From contig SVCA01000001.1 in assembly GCA_015058625.1 (NCBI GenBank), forward strand, positions 124,001-188,000: a DNA stretch of 64,000 bases, written 5' to 3'. This DNA is from Pseudoselenomonas ruminantium. GTDB taxonomy: Bacteria > Bacillota > Negativicutes > Selenomonadales > Selenomonadaceae. The position numbers were made by a program, and so were the translations under genes. The notes beneath the pieces were generated by a model. The model did no database searches, was not told the DNA's origin, and saw only the letters and a list, made by a program, of their open reading frames with translations. Below, one piece after another: positions 63,624 through 64,000 of the stretch (position 1 is the first letter of the stretch; each line of letters opens with the position of its first letter).

Positions 63624-63671
63624 AAGCGGGGCTATGCATAAGTGAGAAGGCACTTATGCATAGCCCCGCTT
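63624..63671 (+). terminator. Long perfect terminator hairpin
   Basis: 21-nt arms (63624-63644 and 63651-63671, core GGGGCTATGCATAAGTG) with a 6-nt loop, after the secreted-protein gene. Confidence 0.8.
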
Positions 63672-63964
63672 AGTTCGTGATAAAGGTATCCAGTTCATAC
63701 GTTGTCAGGGGCGAACGGAGAGTAATTTTTCTGTTTTCCGCTAAACGACCCCCTCGCAAAAGAAAGATGTCCAGTTACCTGCGCCGGGCAGGCCAACGGC
63801 GCTGCTTTCAGCGTATTTGCTTAGTTGCTTCCTACAGGGGCCGGCCTTCACTTCGTTCAGGCAGTCGCTCCCTACAGAAAAATCACTCCCCGTCCGCCCC
63901 AAACTACAGATTATGCAATCGGCGAGAACTCGTTGCTCCCGTTACAAGAACATCGATGTACTTG
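63672..63964 (+). repeat. Long structured palindromic repeat, copy C
   Basis: About 290 nt, strongly similar to the reverse complement of copy B. Outer arms near 63706-63732 and 63875-63903 pair (GAGTAATTTTTCTGT with ACAGAAAAATCACTC), with inner GCGCCG/CGGCGC, CCCCT/AGGGG and GCCT/AGGC stems. Edge sequence ACAAGAACATCGATGTACTT is a near-perfect palindrome. No gene lies between 63591 and 64000. Confidence 0.8.
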
Positions 63965-64000
63965 CCCCTTGTCACTGCGAAAATGCCAACTTATACGGAC

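Noticed and set aside
1-64000. CRISPR arrays, tRNA and rRNA genes
   Set aside because: Looked for regular direct repeats with spacers, cloverleaf ends and rRNA signatures on both strands and saw none.

Overview
The window looks like a chromosome segment from a Selenomonas-type member of the Negativicutes (Selenomonadaceae). This is an inference from gene content and protein character: a diderm-style mix with clostridial housekeeping genes (remA, yicC, a spoIID-like gene, queH, yebC), arginine-derived polyamine synthesis with carboxynorspermidine enzymes, and many intrinsic terminators. I found no rRNA, tRNA or CRISPR array.

Layout. 1-8 kb: end of a DUF4931-like gene, prfC, a decayed nucleotide kinase, a candidate small RNA, hypF, a small orphan gene, a ttcA-type tRNA thiolase, and two long structured repeats. 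8-18 kb, all on the minus strand: a core run dapF-yicC-remA-gmk-rpoZ-coaBC plus two small downstream genes, an orphan P-loop ATPase, typA, and rplS-lepB-xthA. 18-23.3 kb: a five-gene family-5 ABC importer behind a cobalamin riboswitch and terminator. 23.3-29.9 kb: a MATE exporter, then ruvA-ruvB-queH-spoIID-queA and a CYTH protein. 30-39 kb: a phage-resistance-type AIPR/Xre pair, a DinJ/YoeB toxin-antitoxin pair, ion and amino-acid transporters, nudC, ruvC and yebC. 39-51.3 kb: a defence island with type I restriction-modification genes (hsdM, hsdS, hsdR plus a DUF1016 nuclease), an AT-rich Hachiman pair (hamA, hamB), an MNT-HEPN gene and several gene remnants. 51.3-59.7 kb: a glutamate symporter gene and a six-gene polyamine operon. 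59.7-64 kb: an OxlT-type MFS transporter behind a structured leader, a small membrane protein, dinB, a small secreted protein and another copy of the structured repeat.

How the genes work together. The polyamine operon converts arginine to agmatine (speA), N-carbamoylputrescine (aguA) and putrescine (aguB), and carries two possible routes on to spermidine: speE, and the carboxy(nor)spermidine dehydrogenase/decarboxylase pair. A scar joining the start of speE to the end of aguB lies 2.3 kb beyond aguB, which suggests that a second copy of the cluster once existed and collapsed. The defence island combines restriction, Hachiman, and the wreckage of Fic-like and AlbA/Schlafen-like genes.

Most notable for follow-up: (1) a family of about 300-bp elements with covarying stems (6.6 kb, 6.8-7.1 kb, 63.7-64.0 kb, fragment at 59.77 kb); (2) a short dispersed palindrome TTGAC-NN-GTCAA, usually in pairs, found at gene ends and even inside hsdM; (3) a candidate small RNA at 2.6-2.8 kb; (4) the riboswitch-controlled importer and the ZTP-like leader; (5) the AIPR-Xre operon and the fused MNT-HEPN gene with an internal start.
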